Notes: generated by a model from the sequence alone, not told the origin. A DNA stretch of 64,000 nucleotides from Fictibacillus solisalsi (GCF_900103485.1 NZ_FNHW01000001.1:2439057-2503056); one strand, 5' to 3'. Positions 43,756 to 54,222 are shown, numbered from the stretch's first letter. Made by a program: numbers and translations.

Positions 43756-43786
43756 CCCTTAGCGATCTGACCGCTAAGGGTTTTCT
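43756..43786 (+). terminator. Riboswitch terminator before ribU
   Basis: CCCTTAGCG pairs with CGCTAAGGG, then TTTTCT. Upstream CTGAGC/GCTCAG and a TTTTAAGG/CCTTAAAA pair are candidate alternative structures. FMN binding would favour this terminator. Confidence 0.8.
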
Positions 43787-43847
43787 ATTGTATCAGCGTG
43801 CACTGCATTTGAAATCAGAGATGGCGCAACAAAGGAGAGATTTCAAC

Positions 43848-44426
43848 ATGCACAGGGGAAAAGTGTATAAGATGGTGGCTGTTTCCATGCTAAGCAGCAT
43901 TGCGTATGTACTACAATTATTGGATTTTCCATTTCCGGGATTGCCTGCCTTTTTGCAGATTGACTTCAGTGAAGTTCCTGCATTGCTTGCAGCAATCGTA
44001 TTCGGCCCTCTTGCCGGCCTGGCAGTTGAGGGAATTAAAAACGTTCTTCATTATGGAATTGTCGGCAACCTGACCGGGGTGCCAGTTGGTGAAGTTGCGA
44101 ATTTTATCGCCGGAGCCATTTTCATCGTTCCTGTGTCCTACTTCTACCGAAAGCATCGTTCAACGAAAAGTCTTTCTGCCGGTTTAATTGTCGGTACAAT
44201 CCTGATGACGTTTATGATGGCATTACTGAATTATGTACTGATTCTTCCTGCCTACACCTGGTTCCTGAATTCCCCGCAAATGTCCGGGGAAGCGATGCTA
44301 AACCTCATACTGGTAGGTATTGCGCCATTTAATGTAATCAAAGGCCTGATCATCACTATCTTATTTGTGATCTTGTATTCAAGGCTCCAGCCTTGGCTGA
44401 ACAAACAATATCAACATTCATCATAA
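43848..44426 (+). CDS. ribU: Riboflavin ECF transporter substrate-binding protein RibU
   Basis: A 192-aa six-helix S component, close to B. subtilis RibU (190 aa). PAFLQIDFSEVPALLAAI and VGEVANFIAGAIF are signature segments. The ATG at 43848 is preferred for AAGGAGAG upstream; the frame opens earlier at 43788. Controlled by the FMN riboswitch. Confidence 0.94.
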   Translation: MHRGKVYKMVAVSMLSSIAYVLQLLDFPFPGLPAFLQIDFSEVPALLAAIVFGPLAGLAVEGIKNVLHYGIVGNLTGVPVGEVANFIAGAIFIVPVSYFYRKHRSTKSLSAGLIVGTILMTFMMALLNYVLILPAYTWFLNSPQMSGEAMLNLILVGIAPFNVIKGLIITILFVILYSRLQPWLNKQYQHSS

Positions 44427-44432
44427 ATAACA

Positions 44433-44465
44433 CAAAGCTGGCTCAATGGATGAGCCAGCTTTTTA
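44433..44465. terminator. Bidirectional terminator ribU/yuzB
   Basis: AAAGCTGGCTCA pairs with TGAGCCAGCTTT. Confidence 0.9.
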
Positions 44466-44471
44466 TTATGA

Positions 44472-44708
44472 TTAAAACATTGGATTTTCTTCAAGAAATT
44501 TATAAACATTTTCGACCAGCTCGTCCGGCGTCTCACCGCGCACAATATCACCATTAACCAATGCGAATAGAGAACGGGCACACTGACCACAATATCCAAG
44601 ACAGCCGTATTCAATCACATCGAGATCATAATCCTGTTCCAGTTTTTCAAGTGCACGCTGCGAACCGTTGGCCAGGTTGCTGACACAAAATTCAATAATC
44701 GGTCTCAT
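44472..44708 (-). CDS. yuzB: YuzB, DUF1450 protein
   Basis: A 78-aa protein with a thioredoxin-like/2Fe-2S-ferredoxin-like pattern: FCVSN near the start and [19 protein letters not shown]. Recognised as YuzB; function unknown. Divergent from yutJ, as in B. subtilis. Confidence 0.88.
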   Translation of the reverse strand: MRPIIEFCVSNLANGSQRALEKLEQDYDLDVIEYGCLGYCGQCARSLFALVNGDIVRGETPDELVENVYKFLEENPMF

Positions 44709-44798
44709 CTTTTCACCTCGCCTTATTTTTCTATCGTATATCGCTCCGACTTGTCCGTCAAACCCTTTTACTTCTTCCTTTTGTTTTTAGGAAAACAG

Positions 44799-44826
44799 TT
44801 GAGAATTTATAGTAAAATGCTATACT
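44799..44826 (+). promoter_or_regulatory. Promoter of yutJ
   Basis: TTGAGA and TATACT with a 16-base spacer, about 110 bases before yutJ. Confidence 0.55.
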
Positions 44827-44938
44827 AAGAAGTGTTTGAATGTGAAATCGCTTCCTGTGAAGCCTTATAAACTGCGGTATTACTGCTATTATTGTTGCCA
44901 TTATTTACACATAGTGCCATAGAAAGAAGGGAAAGACA

Positions 44939-46003
44939 ATGAAACACCTTGTATTGCTTGGCGGAGGATATGGAGGAATGCGAATCTTAAAGCGTCTGTT
45001 AAATTCGCCTGAGCTTCCATCCGACGTCCAAATTACCTTAATTGACAAGCAGCCTTATCATTGTTTAAAAACAGAATATTATGCACTGGCGGCTGGAACG
45101 ATTTCTGACCACCATATTCGTGTTCCTTTCCCGGAACACCCACAGCTTAAAATAAAATACGGAATCGTGACTGAACTTGATTTTAACAACAAACAAGTCC
45201 AGCTTGCAGACGACGAACCCGTGCCATATGATGAATTAATCATTGGCCTTGGCTGTGAGGATAAATACCATAATGTCCCTGGAGCCCAAGAATATACCTT
45301 GAGCATCCAAAGTGTGGACAAGTCTCGTGAAACGTATCAGGTTCTGAACAATCTTCCTCATAATGGAGTTGTGGGTGTGGTAGGCGCTGGCCTGAGTGGC
45401 GTGGAGCTTGCCAGTGAATTGCATGAAAGCCGTTCAGACCTTAAAATTATTCTGTTTGACCGAGGTCCAATCATACTTAATGGTTTTAAACCCCGTTTAA
45501 GCAACTATGTTCAGAACTGGTTCATTCAGCATGGCGTTGAAGTGGTTAACAATTCCAACATCACCCGTGTGGAAAAGAATGTTCTGTATAACCATGATAC
45601 AGCCATTGAATGTGATGCGATTGTTTGGACTGCCGGCATCCAGCCAAACAAGCTGGTTCGCGACCTTGATGTGGATAAAGATCCACAAGGCCGTGTTAAA
45701 TTGACGAAATACCACCACCTTCCAAATAACGAAGACGTGTATGTGGTAGGCGACTGTGCGAGCATGCCTTTCTCACCAAGTGCCCAGCTTGCTGAAGAAC
45801 AAGCAGAACAAATTTCAGATATTCTTCTTAAAAAGTGGAAAAATCAGCCGATGCCTGAACTTGAAGAAATCAAACTTAAGGGAGTTATGGGTTCTTTAGG
45901 GAAGAAGAGCGGCTTTGGAACCATGGGCGGCGCTTCACTGATCGGACGTGTGCCTCGTCTTTTGAAATCCGGTATTCTATGGCTTTATAAATATCAAAAC
46001 TAA
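44939..46003 (+). CDS. yutJ: NADH dehydrogenase-like protein YutJ
   Basis: A 354-aa NDH-2-type flavoprotein: GGGYGGMRI at about 8-16, VVGAGLSGVELASEL for NAD(P)H, and VYVVGDCASM near the end. Paralogue of YumB in this window, shorter and without its C-terminal tail. AAGGGAAAG precedes the ATG. Confidence 0.9.
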   Translation: MKHLVLLGGGYGGMRILKRLLNSPELPSDVQITLIDKQPYHCLKTEYYALAAGTISDHHIRVPFPEHPQLKIKYGIVTELDFNNKQVQLADDEPVPYDELIIGLGCEDKYHNVPGAQEYTLSIQSVDKSRETYQVLNNLPHNGVVGVVGAGLSGVELASELHESRSDLKIILFDRGPIILNGFKPRLSNYVQNWFIQHGVEVVNNSNITRVEKNVLYNHDTAIECDAIVWTAGIQPNKLVRDLDVDKDPQGRVKLTKYHHLPNNEDVYVVGDCASMPFSPSAQLAEEQAEQISDILLKKWKNQPMPELEEIKLKGVMGSLGKKSGFGTMGGASLIGRVPRLLKSGILWLYKYQN

Positions 46004-46012
46004 AAATGATTG

Positions 46013-46049
46013 AAAAAAAACCCCGCAGGGCTCAACCCTGCGGGGTTTT
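46013..46049. terminator. Bidirectional terminator yutJ/yuzD
   Basis: AAAACCCCGCAGGG pairs with CCCTGCGGGGTTTT across five bases. Confidence 0.95.
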
Positions 46050-46071
46050 CATATGATGGGTGAGACAATTC

Positions 46072-46392
46072 TCATCCTGCATCCTTATAACCGTTTAGTT
46101 CCATGATGGCATAAATATCCTTAAGCCTTGGGTTGCCTTCAGCAACAATTTCCTCATTAATAACAACTACAGGATAGAAGAGGTCTTCTTCTACAATTTG
46201 ATTGGCAAACTTCTGATTCTCCCCTTCAACCGGTGAAAAGATATCAATATACTCAATGGTAAAAAGTTGATCGGGATATTTACGTGAAATGGCCGCTTCA
46301 AGCCATTCCGCTGTTTCTTTGGAAGACGGCAAATTCACGCAGCTTGCACATTTCTGCTCACCGCCGAATACCTTGATCGTAATCTGTTTCAT
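46072..46392 (-). CDS. yuzD: YuzD, DUF1462 thioredoxin-like protein
   Basis: A 106-aa protein with a CASC motif (CxxC) near residue 15 and a thioredoxin-like layout (YPVVVINEEIVAEGN with a proline loop). Function unknown. The ATG at 46392 is chosen because GGTGAGG lies eight bases upstream. Confidence 0.87.
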   Translation of the reverse strand: MKQITIKVFGGEQKCASCVNLPSSKETAEWLEAAISRKYPDQLFTIEYIDIFSPVEGENQKFANQIVEEDLFYPVVVINEEIVAEGNPRLKDIYAIMELNGYKDAG

Positions 46393-46561
46393 GTCCATTC
46401 GCCTCACCCCAGCTTAAAAGTCCCTGCACGTTTTATTGTAATCGATTCCGGGAAGTTAATAAAGGTGAATTCTTTTTAAATGTTGTGATGCACGCACATG
46501 GATTTTTTGAATTAAAACCCGTATAATAAGGGTAAGTTGTTTATGAAAGGAGTTTTTTATT

Positions 46562-46801
46562 ATGGCTACTGAAGTTTCTATGCGTGAGCAAGTTGAAGAA
46601 GTTCTAGATAAATTACGCCCATTTTTGCTTCGTGACGGCGGAGACGTGGAGCTCGTTGACATTGAAGATGGAATCGTAAAAGTCCGTCTTATGGGTGCTT
46701 GCGGAAGCTGCCCTTCCTCCACTATTACACTAAAAGCCGGTATCGAACGTGCTCTGCTTGAGGAAGTACCTGGCGTTGTAGAATTGGAACAAGTATTCTA
46801 A
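46562..46801 (+). CDS. yutI: NifU-type Fe-S scaffold YutI
   Basis: A 79-aa NifU C-terminal domain: [19 protein letters not shown] and the cluster-binding GACGSCPSS (CxxC). It carries or assembles Fe-S clusters. AAAGGAG precedes the ATG. Confidence 0.94.
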   Translation: MATEVSMREQVEEVLDKLRPFLLRDGGDVELVDIEDGIVKVRLMGACGSCPSSTITLKAGIERALLEEVPGVVELEQVF

Positions 46802-46814
46802 AAATCGCCGATAG

Positions 46815-46844
46815 AAAACCCCTGTGCCTAGGCACGGGGGTTTT
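46815..46844. terminator. Bidirectional terminator yutI/thrB
   Basis: AAAACCCCTGTGCC pairs with GGCACGGGGGTTTT across two bases. Confidence 0.85.
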
Positions 46845-46846
46845 AT

Positions 46847-47758
46847 TTATGCTGGAAGACAAAGCTGCTGGACAAGAACGCCTTTCACATCTGGCAAAAC
46901 CGCCTTGCAATCATAGTCTTCAAACGCGTTGGCGATCTGCTCGCATACCCTTTCGCCTGAACCCGCAGGTACAAAAGAGACCATGGCAGGTCCCGCACCA
47001 CTGATAGCGGTCCCGTATGCACCGGCTTCAGCGGCTTTTTCTTTGATCCCTGTAAAGTCGGGAAACCACTGCTGACGGTATGGCTCGTGAAACCGGTCCT
47101 TATTCATCATCTTCCCTGCCGTTTTCCAATCGTCCCTGAGCAGTGAAGCTACCAATACATTGCTTACCGCACTGGCCTGAACAGCCTCCGGGTGCGCCAA
47201 ACTTGGGGGCAGTGCTTCTCTCGCCATGCTCGTGGCCAGCTCAAATGAAGGAATGGTGAGAACCAATTCAACTGATAAATCCGTGACATGAACCGTTTCC
47301 ACCTGATTTTCATCATACCAGCTGATCGCCAGTCCACCAGTTAATGAAGGCACTACATTATCGGGATGCCCCTCCATCTTGCAGGCAAAGAGCGCTTTCT
47401 CCTCCTTAGAGAGCGACAGAGAAAGCAGGTGGTTTGCCCACTCAATCCCTGCCACAATCGCTGCTGCACTGCTTCCCAGCCCTCTGGACAAAGGGAGCTC
47501 GCTTTCCACCTCAAGTGAACAGCAAGGCAGCTCTTTATCATAGGCATCGGCTACCATGGATGCCGCTTGGAGTATCAAATTATCCTTTGCACCATTCAGG
47601 CTTTCAAGCTCTTTGCCAAAGTATTTGATCTTCTGCTCGTGCGATGGAAAGACATTGACTGTTAAATACATCGAAAGCGCCATACCTACAGAATCAAATC
47701 CAGGCCCTAAATTAGCGGTACTACCTGGCACATGGATGGAAAATGGAGCAAAGGTCAT
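46847..47758 (-). CDS. thrB: Homoserine kinase
   Basis: A 303-aa GHMP kinase phosphorylating homoserine for threonine synthesis. Motifs: [13 protein letters not shown] near the start, the ATP loop [13 protein letters not shown], and [13 protein letters not shown]. The ATG at 47758 overlaps the thrC stop (ATGA), coupling their translation; a TTG at 47770 is an alternative. Confidence 0.95.
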   Translation of the reverse strand: MTFAPFSIHVPGSTANLGPGFDSVGMALSMYLTVNVFPSHEQKIKYFGKELESLNGAKDNLILQAASMVADAYDKELPCCSLEVESELPLSRGLGSSAAAIVAGIEWANHLLSLSLSKEEKALFACKMEGHPDNVVPSLTGGLAISWYDENQVETVHVTDLSVELVLTIPSFELATSMAREALPPSLAHPEAVQASAVSNVLVASLLRDDWKTAGKMMNKDRFHEPYRQQWFPDFTGIKEKAAEAGAYGTAISGAGPAMVSFVPAGSGERVCEQIANAFEDYDCKAVLPDVKGVLVQQLCLPA

Positions 47759-48816
47759 TGCAATACACAACCCTTCATGGCCTCCCTCAAATCTTCCAGT
47801 TGATTGGATACTTTTACAGGATTGACCGTAACTGTGTCCATCGCTGTTTCCGGGTCTTTCAATCCGTTTCCTGTCAATACCGCTACAACTTTAGTTCCCC
47901 GGGCAAGCTGGCCGCTTTTGACGAGTTTCCATACACCTGCGATAGAAGAACATGAAGCCGGCTCTGCAAAGACGCCTTCCTTCCTGGCCAACAGATGATA
48001 AGCTTCCACAATTTCTTCATCGGATACGCTGTTAACACCACCGCTTGACTGCTCTACGGCTTCCAGCGCAAAATGCCAGCTGGCAGGGTTTCCAATACGA
48101 ATGGCAGTCGCAATGGTTTCAGGGTTCTTTACAACAGCATTGTTTACAATCGGTGCTGCTCCCTCTGCTTGAAATCCTTGCATACGCGGAAGCCCGCTTC
48201 CTAATTTTTCATGGTATTCTTTGAAGCCTTTCCAATATGCAGAAATGTTTCCGGCATTTCCCACAGGAATGGCAAGAACATCCGGAGCAGAGCCAAGCGC
48301 GTCCACAATTTCGAAGGCTGCAGTCTTTTGGCCCTCCAGACGGAATGGGTTTACTGAGTTGACCAGCGTTAATGGTTCTTCTTCACTCAACTTGCGCACC
48401 ATTTGGAGCGCTTCATCGAAATTCCCTTCGATCTCGAATACTTCAGCACCATACATTTTTGCCTGCGCCAGCTTGCCAAGGGCAACTTTTCCGGACGGAA
48501 TAACAACAAGACAGCGAAGTCCTGCTCTCGCCCCATACGCAGCCGCTGCTGCACTTGTATTCCCTGTTGAAGCACAAATGATCGCTTTGCTGCCTTCTTC
48601 TTTGGCTTTGGCCACGGCCATTACCATGCCACGGTCTTTAAAGGATCCTGTTGGATTGGCTCCTTCATATTTAACAAAGAGCTCAATTCCCCACTCTTTG
48701 GAAAGATGTTCAAGTGGAATAAGCGGTGTATTTCCTTCCTGTAAAGAAAGTTCCGGTGTTTTATCTGTAACCGGTAAAAAGTCCCTATACTTATGAATTA
48801 ATCCTTTGTAGCTCAT
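47755..48816 (-). CDS. thrC: Threonine synthase
   Basis: A 353-aa PLP enzyme converting O-phosphohomoserine to threonine. PLP lysine in [25 protein letters not shown] binds the phosphate. Its start overlaps the hom stop by four bases. Confidence 0.96.
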   Translation of the reverse strand: MSYKGLIHKYRDFLPVTDKTPELSLQEGNTPLIPLEHLSKEWGIELFVKYEGANPTGSFKDRGMVMAVAKAKEEGSKAIICASTGNTSAAAAAYGARAGLRCLVVIPSGKVALGKLAQAKMYGAEVFEIEGNFDEALQMVRKLSEEEPLTLVNSVNPFRLEGQKTAAFEIVDALGSAPDVLAIPVGNAGNISAYWKGFKEYHEKLGSGLPRMQGFQAEGAAPIVNNAVVKNPETIATAIRIGNPASWHFALEAVEQSSGGVNSVSDEEIVEAYHLLARKEGVFAEPASCSSIAGVWKLVKSGQLARGTKVVAVLTGNGLKDPETAMDTVTVNPVKVSNQLEDLREAMKGCVLQ

Positions 48817-50111
48817 TGTGCTCCTCCTTCTACGCGGTAGTGGCTTTTAATTTGATTGACAACTCCGGAATCCCTGAGCTGCTGATAGATGTTGTCGTTT
48901 TGCTGCTTGCTGGTCGTATGTGTCACCAGGACCACCTCAGCCACACCATTATCTCCAACCGGCTTCTGAAGCAGCTTTTCCAAGCTTACTTCATGATTGG
49001 CGAAGATCGATGTCAGTGCAGAGAACGTGCCTGCTTCATCCTTCACATGCAGACGGTAAAAATACTTGCCTGCAATCTCATCGTCCTTCTTAAGCTGTTT
49101 ATCAAATTGGGGAGCTACAACGCTTTTGCCATTGACGCCCAATCGCATATTCCTTACGACAGCTACCAAGTCTGAGACAATGGAGGTTGCGGTTGGCAGC
49201 TGGCCGGCACCCGGGCCGAACAGCATGGTCTCTCCGACAGCCTCGCCATAAATGTAGACGGCATTGTATTCATTTTGCACGGAGGCAAGCGGATGTGTAT
49301 CCGGCAGCAGTGTCGGTTCTACACTCACTTCCACCTTGCCATTGTCTTTTTTGGCATTTCCAATAAGCTTCATTGAATAGCCAAACTGCCGGGCATATTC
49401 CAGGTCTTCGCTTGTGATGCTTGAAATGCCTTTTACCTCCACGTCGTCCAGATGAATGTTCATGGAAAAACCGAGGGAAGCCAGGATGGCCATTTTGCGT
49501 GCCGCATCTATTCCCTCCACATCAGAAGTGGGATCTGCTTCCGCATAACCAAGCTCCTGTGCTTCTTTTAATACTTCTTCAAAGGTTAAATTTTCCTTGT
49601 CCATTTTCGTTAATATATAATTGGTGGTTCCGTTAACGATCCCCATCATTTTCGTTATCCGGTCGGATGCCAGTCCATCCACCAGCGTACGGATAATCGG
49701 AATTCCACCGGCTACACTCGCTTCATAAAATAAGTCGCATCCATTTTCTTCAGCTGCTGATAAAAGTTCAGCGCCGTGGAGTGCCATCAGGTCCTTGTTG
49801 GCCGTGATTACATGCTTTTTATTGCTGAGTGCCTGCAGAATATATTCTCTGGCCCGCTCAATACCTCCGATCACTTCGATCACTACATCAATTTCAGGAT
49901 CACTAACGACCTCATCCGCCTTGCTCGTCAATAGCTCGGGGTTGATGTGGCATGACCGCTCCTTGTCGAGATTTTGAACAAGCACTCTTTTTATGTAGAC
50001 AGGACAGCCTACACGGTGGAGCAATTCTTCCTGATGCCCTTCCACCATTCTAACGACACCGCTTCCTACTGTCCCAAGCCCCAATAATCCTACTGATACG
50101 TTCTGAACCAT
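48813..50111 (-). CDS. hom: Homoserine dehydrogenase with ACT domain
   Basis: A 432-aa NAD(P)H enzyme reducing aspartate semialdehyde to homoserine. [13 protein letters not shown] at the N-terminus, [14 protein letters not shown] and [11 protein letters not shown] in the catalytic part, then a C-terminal ACT domain ([20 protein letters not shown]) for threonine feedback. The start at 50111 has GGAGTG upstream. First gene of hom-thrC-thrB. Confidence 0.96.
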   Translation of the reverse strand: MVQNVSVGLLGLGTVGSGVVRMVEGHQEELLHRVGCPVYIKRVLVQNLDKERSCHINPELLTSKADEVVSDPEIDVVIEVIGGIERAREYILQALSNKKHVITANKDLMALHGAELLSAAEENGCDLFYEASVAGGIPIIRTLVDGLASDRITKMMGIVNGTTNYILTKMDKENLTFEEVLKEAQELGYAEADPTSDVEGIDAARKMAILASLGFSMNIHLDDVEVKGISSITSEDLEYARQFGYSMKLIGNAKKDNGKVEVSVEPTLLPDTHPLASVQNEYNAVYIYGEAVGETMLFGPGAGQLPTATSIVSDLVAVVRNMRLGVNGKSVVAPQFDKQLKKDDEIAGKYFYRLHVKDEAGTFSALTSIFANHEVSLEKLLQKPVGDNGVAEVVLVTHTTSKQQNDNIYQQLRDSGVVNQIKSHYRVEGGAQ

Positions 50112-50212
50112 TGCCAACACTCCTGTCCTTACTAGAAATACATTTGTTTTTATATTAAGGACAATTGTAGACGTAATTTACGCTTGGCACAACCAGTAGT
50201 TTTGTAAAGATT

Positions 50213-50228
50213 TTGAAAGCGTTTTCAA
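50213..50228. promoter_or_regulatory. CcpA cre site upstream of hom
   Basis: TTGAAAGCGTTTTCAA fits the cre consensus WTGNAARCGNWWWCA completely. It lies about 100 bases upstream of hom. Confidence 0.6.
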
Positions 50229-50314
50229 AAAGAGGTCAGACAAAGGCAGCTTAAACTAAAAGCTACCATTGTATCCTGTTTCTTTATCGGGTAAGCTCAT
50301 AAAAGATTTGCCCA

Positions 50315-51289
50315 TTATGCATCCTTGCCATTTACCGCCGCAGGAGGTGTAAGCCCCTGCAGAACATTCTCAATATTTTTGCACGCTAACCGGACCATTT
50401 GTATCCGCGTCTCCAGGCTTGCGCTACCAATATGGGGAAGGGCAACCAGATTGGCATGTCTTAATAGGAAATGATCAGGCTGAATCGGTTCTTCAACGAA
50501 TACATCCAGCCCTGCCCCTTTGATCCAGCCCTCTGTCAAGGCTCTGTCCAATGCTTTTTCAACCACTACTCCCCCGCGGGACGCATTGATAAACAAAGCG
50601 GAAGCCTTCATGGTTTGAAATGACTTTTCATCAAACAAATCTTTAGTCTCTTCGGTTAGGGGGGCAAGACAAACCACATAATCAGACGTTTTTAGCAAGT
50701 CCTCAAACGAACGGTAGGACAATCCGAGCTTTCGTTCCGCTTCTTCTTTCCGGCTGCGGTTGTGGTACAGAATGTTCATGTCAAAACCGGCCGCTCTTTT
50801 GGCAACAGCTTCCCCAATGCGCCCCATCCCCACAATGCCCAACGTTTTATGGTGAATATCTGTCCCAGCAAGCAGCAGAGGACTCCAGCCCGTCCATTTT
50901 CCTTCTTTTATATACTGTGCAGCCTCCGTAATCCTCCTCGCCGTGGCCATCATTAGAGCAAACGTTAAATCAGCGGTTGTATCTGTCAGAACATCTGGTG
51001 TATTACAGATTGTAATCCCTTTTTTAGCAGCATAAGGAATATCAATATTATCATAGCCGACTGCCAGATTGGCAACTACTTTAAGATTTCGCGACTGATC
51101 TATCAGCTCTGCATCAATTTTGTCTGAAAGCATGGTAAGCAGGCCGGTTGCTTTTGCTGCCTCTTTAAGCAGACGTTTACGGGGTACCGGCTTCATTTCG
51201 TCTTCCCACATGGTCACATAGGCAATCTTCTGTAATTCGTCCAAGGTTGCTTCAGGAATTTTTCTTGTAATGAAAATATACGGTTTCAT
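50315..51289 (-). CDS. D-2-hydroxyacid dehydrogenase (glyoxylate/hydroxypyruvate reductase type)
   Basis: A 324-aa NAD(P)-dependent dehydrogenase. NAD motif GIVGMGRIGEAVAKR, catalytic Arg in INASRGGVV, Glu in EEPI, and His in LPHIGSASLETR. Substrate may be glyoxylate, hydroxypyruvate or 2-ketogluconate. It stands alone upstream of the threonine operon. Confidence 0.9.
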   Translation of the reverse strand: MKPYIFITRKIPEATLDELQKIAYVTMWEDEMKPVPRKRLLKEAAKATGLLTMLSDKIDAELIDQSRNLKVVANLAVGYDNIDIPYAAKKGITICNTPDVLTDTTADLTFALMMATARRITEAAQYIKEGKWTGWSPLLLAGTDIHHKTLGIVGMGRIGEAVAKRAAGFDMNILYHNRSRKEEAERKLGLSYRSFEDLLKTSDYVVCLAPLTEETKDLFDEKSFQTMKASALFINASRGGVVVEKALDRALTEGWIKGAGLDVFVEEPIQPDHFLLRHANLVALPHIGSASLETRIQMVRLACKNIENVLQGLTPPAAVNGKDA

Positions 51290-51377
51290 TCTAGCACTCC
51301 AAGCGTTTTTCCTTATTTTCTCATGTTCCCGCTTTCATTTCAAAAGAAAAAAGCGCTCTTTAAAGAGAGCACTTTCA

Positions 51378-52412
51378 TCAGTTGGGGATCAGCCAATCCA
51401 CTACGGGGATCTGCAGACGGTCTGCAGGAAGACCAATCATTGGGAAAAAGGAGCGCAAAAATGCTTCGTTCTGCTCTTCCCTCAGCAAATACTCCGTAAA
51501 AGTATGCTGGGAAAGTTCTTTGCCAATCTCCCGTTCATTTTTGTAATGGTTTTCGATCATATCATAGTACCAGACAGGGAAAAGGAGCCTTCCGTACAGC
51601 AATCTCCACCCTTCTCTTTTTAACGGAGTCACCTTTTCATACTCATCCAGGAAGGTAGTCACACTTTCCGGGCTGAAGTTTCTTTGATACACGCATGAGC
51701 GGATCCATTCCGCCATATCACGGACAGGATGATCAAGCACCCAGCCGGTAGGAAGTTTTACATAATCGTTGTCATACTGCAGCCAGGAGTTCTCCTGAAA
51801 ACGTTCGTGCACGATGGAGGGCCCTTCTTCCTCCCTCATGGAATCCTCCAGGTTGTAATCAATAATGTACTGAATGGCATTTTCGGATAATCCTTCAAAA
51901 TACGGAAACGTGGTTAAAAACAAGGTATCAAACTCGTTTTTAACCGGTTTGGCAAAAACCTCCTGGTACCATTCCTTCGCCTGATCAACCCGGTTCATCC
52001 AAAGCACCGCCCAGCTTCCAAACAAATAACTTTCAGTCGGAACAGGTGGAGGAGGCAGGTCCTTACCGTTTCTGTGAAAAAGGGCCAGTTCCTCACCCAT
52101 TGGCTTTTTCTCTGAAGCATCCCGCTCTGATTGTTCAATCTTAAACAGCAGGATGGATTCGCCTTCAATGTTCGCGTTGGGCATGTTGGTCATCGTTGGA
52201 AAAAGCCCCGCAATTCCGCTTTCTCCCTTATATCTTAAATAGTCGCTGAAGTACATGATCTCTTCGATCCGGTCGATCGTGATCTTTTTTTGTGGAACAA
52301 CGAGGTACGGTTCCCCGCCAGAAACAAAATACCGGTATCCGCTGATGCTTCGTTTGCCTTCGCAATATAATTGATAATGATGATACACGTCTCTTTCGAA
52401 CACAGCCCTCAC
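51378..52412 (-). CDS. yutH: YutH, CotS-family kinase-like spore coat protein
   Basis: A 344-aa protein of the CotS/YutH group with a choline-kinase-like fold (PYLVVPQKKIT, SYLFGSWAVLWMNR, LPTGWVLDHPVRDMAEWIR). The usual HGD catalytic motif of this fold appears as LDHPVRD, so activity is doubtful. Expected in the spore coat. Divergent from yutG. Confidence 0.85.
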   Translation of the reverse strand: MRAVFERDVYHHYQLYCEGKRSISGYRYFVSGGEPYLVVPQKKITIDRIEEIMYFSDYLRYKGESGIAGLFPTMTNMPNANIEGESILLFKIEQSERDASEKKPMGEELALFHRNGKDLPPPPVPTESYLFGSWAVLWMNRVDQAKEWYQEVFAKPVKNEFDTLFLTTFPYFEGLSENAIQYIIDYNLEDSMREEEGPSIVHERFQENSWLQYDNDYVKLPTGWVLDHPVRDMAEWIRSCVYQRNFSPESVTTFLDEYEKVTPLKREGWRLLYGRLLFPVWYYDMIENHYKNEREIGKELSQHTFTEYLLREEQNEAFLRSFFPMIGLPADRLQIPVVDWLIPN

Positions 52413-52545
52413 CTCAAGTTCTTCAATAATTATAGTCTATGACCCAGCTGCACTGTTGGTTATTAATTTTTGGGTGGACTCATAAGTTAGGTATGGACAC
52501 ATATACTATAAAAACCCAAACGTCGCGGAAGATAAGGAGATTTTT

Positions 52546-53043
52546 ATGAGAGAGAAAAAGGTAGAGAATGTTGAGGAAACGGCCATGCGCCTGCTGACTG
52601 AGCGTGGCGTAACATTAAAGGATATCGCGGAGCTTGTTTATTTTCTTCAGGTACCTTACCATCCGGACCTGGAATTGTCCGTCTGTCTGCATAACGTGGA
52701 ACGGGTTGTTGCCAAGCGGGAAGTACAGAACGCCATACTGACTGGAATACAGCTTGACATGCTCGCCGAAAAAAAGTTGCTTGAGGGACCTCTTCAAGAA
52801 ATTTTGGAACGGGATGAAAGCCTGTACGGTATCGATGAAGTGATTGCACTATCCATTGTTAACATATACGGATCGATCGGTTTTACCAATTACGGATTTA
52901 TTGATAAACAAAAACCAGGCATTCTGGAAAAGCTGAATGATAAATCCAGCGGAAAAGTTCACACCTTTCTGGATGATATTGTGGGGGCGATTGCGGCCGC
53001 AGCATCGAGCCGGCTTGCCCACCGTGCAGCAAACGCTGAATAA
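52546..53043 (+). CDS. yutG: Phosphatidylglycerophosphatase A-related protein YutG
   Basis: A 165-aa PgpA-family protein (VTLKDIAELVYFLQVPYHP, HTFLDDIVGAIAAAASS). PgpA dephosphorylates phosphatidylglycerophosphate, but this soluble version lacks membrane helices. AAGGAG precedes the ATG. Confidence 0.85.
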   Translation: MREKKVENVEETAMRLLTERGVTLKDIAELVYFLQVPYHPDLELSVCLHNVERVVAKREVQNAILTGIQLDMLAEKKLLEGPLQEILERDESLYGIDEVIALSIVNIYGSIGFTNYGFIDKQKPGILEKLNDKSSGKVHTFLDDIVGAIAAAASSRLAHRAANAE

Positions 53044-53121
53044 AAAACAGCACCTTTTAGGAAGTTGCTTCCCATTGTTGAAAAACAATAGGACAGTATC
53101 CTTTTAGGGTGCTGTTTTTTT
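53042..53121. terminator. Extended bidirectional terminator yutG/yutF
   Basis: AAAAAACAGCACC pairs with GGGTGCTGTTTTTT; the 50-base loop also contains an inner CCATTGTTG/CAATAGG-type pairing. Confidence 0.7.
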
Positions 53122-53894
53122 TATTCAAAAGCTTTCCATTCATCCAGGCCATTGACGGTATAGGTCGGCTGAATCTCGACCTCAGTGAGATGTTCTTTCA
53201 GAGTGACCCCTGTATGGACAAGAAGAGTATCAAGACCGGAACGGACTCCGGCAAGTATGTCGGTATCGTAATTGTCGCCGATCATTAAGGTTTCCTCTTT
53301 GGATGTGCCTAGCTGTTCAAGCGCCATTTCCATTATGACCGCTTCAGGCTTGCCGATAAACACAGGCTCGGTTCGTGTGGAAACAGCAACAACTGAGGTT
53401 AGTGAACCGTTGCCAGGCAAAAGACCTCTTTCGGTCGGCAATGCAATGTCCCCATTGGTCGAAATAAAATGGGCGCCGCCTCTTACAGCCAGACAGGCCA
53501 GTGCCAATTTTTCGTAATTAATGGAGCGGTCGATCCCCATCACAACAAAGTCGGGTTGTTGAGAGGTCAAAGTGAAGCCTTTCTCTTCAAGAGCCTGGCG
53601 AATCCCTTCTTCCCCAATACAATATACGCTTGCTCTCGGTTTCAGCTTTTCAATGTAATTGGCCGTTGCCATGCTTGTCGTATATACATGTTCAGACGTT
53701 GCGGGGATATCAAAATTTTGGAGCACTCTTGCCACTTCTTCTTTAGTTTTGGAAGAATTGTTGGTTACAAACAGATACGGCAATTCTCTGCGGTTTAGTT
53801 CTTTTACAAATTCCACCGCTTCATCAATTCGTTCTTTTCCTCTGTACATGGTTCCATCTAGATCAATCAAATATCCTTTATAGCTTTTCATCAT
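53121..53894 (-). CDS. yutF: HAD-superfamily phosphatase YutF (NagD type)
   Basis: A 257-aa phosphatase: motif I LIDLDGTMYRG, motif II FVTNNSSKT, and MIGDNYDTDILAG at the C-terminal part, with a NagD-type cap. Substrate probably a sugar or nucleotide phosphate. The start at 53894 has AAAGGAG upstream. Confidence 0.92.
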   Translation of the reverse strand: MMKSYKGYLIDLDGTMYRGKERIDEAVEFVKELNRRELPYLFVTNNSSKTKEEVARVLQNFDIPATSEHVYTTSMATANYIEKLKPRASVYCIGEEGIRQALEEKGFTLTSQQPDFVVMGIDRSINYEKLALACLAVRGGAHFISTNGDIALPTERGLLPGNGSLTSVVAVSTRTEPVFIGKPEAVIMEMALEQLGTSKEETLMIGDNYDTDILAGVRSGLDTLLVHTGVTLKEHLTEVEIQPTYTVNGLDEWKAFE

Positions 53895-54036
53895 CTTGAC
53901 TCCTTTTTTATTAACGGCTTTAGTGTACCAAATATGAACGGTTTCTAACAAAGATTGAGATTGTCAAACCAAATATTTTCCTCATCATGTATATTTTCCC
54001 ATAAAATACACACTCTTTAAAAAAGGAGGTCATCAT

Positions 54037-54222
54037 ATGGCTAAAAATACAAACCAAACGGTTGTTCCAGGCGTACAAAATTCGCTGGATCAAATGAAAA
54101 TGGAGATCGCAAGAGAATTTGGCGTTAACCTTGGGCCGGATACGGCTGCAAGACAAAATGGATCAGTAGGCGGAGAAATTACAAAACGCCTCATTCAATT
54201 GGCAGAACAACAGCTTTCATAG
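54037..54222 (+). CDS. Alpha/beta-type small acid-soluble spore protein
   Basis: A 61-aa DNA-binding spore protein. Both signature parts are present: [14 protein letters not shown] containing the germination-protease site, and [22 protein letters not shown]. It coats forespore DNA against UV and heat and should be under sigma-G. AAAGGAGG precedes the ATG. Confidence 0.97.
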   Translation: MAKNTNQTVVPGVQNSLDQMKMEIAREFGVNLGPDTAARQNGSVGGEITKRLIQLAEQQLS

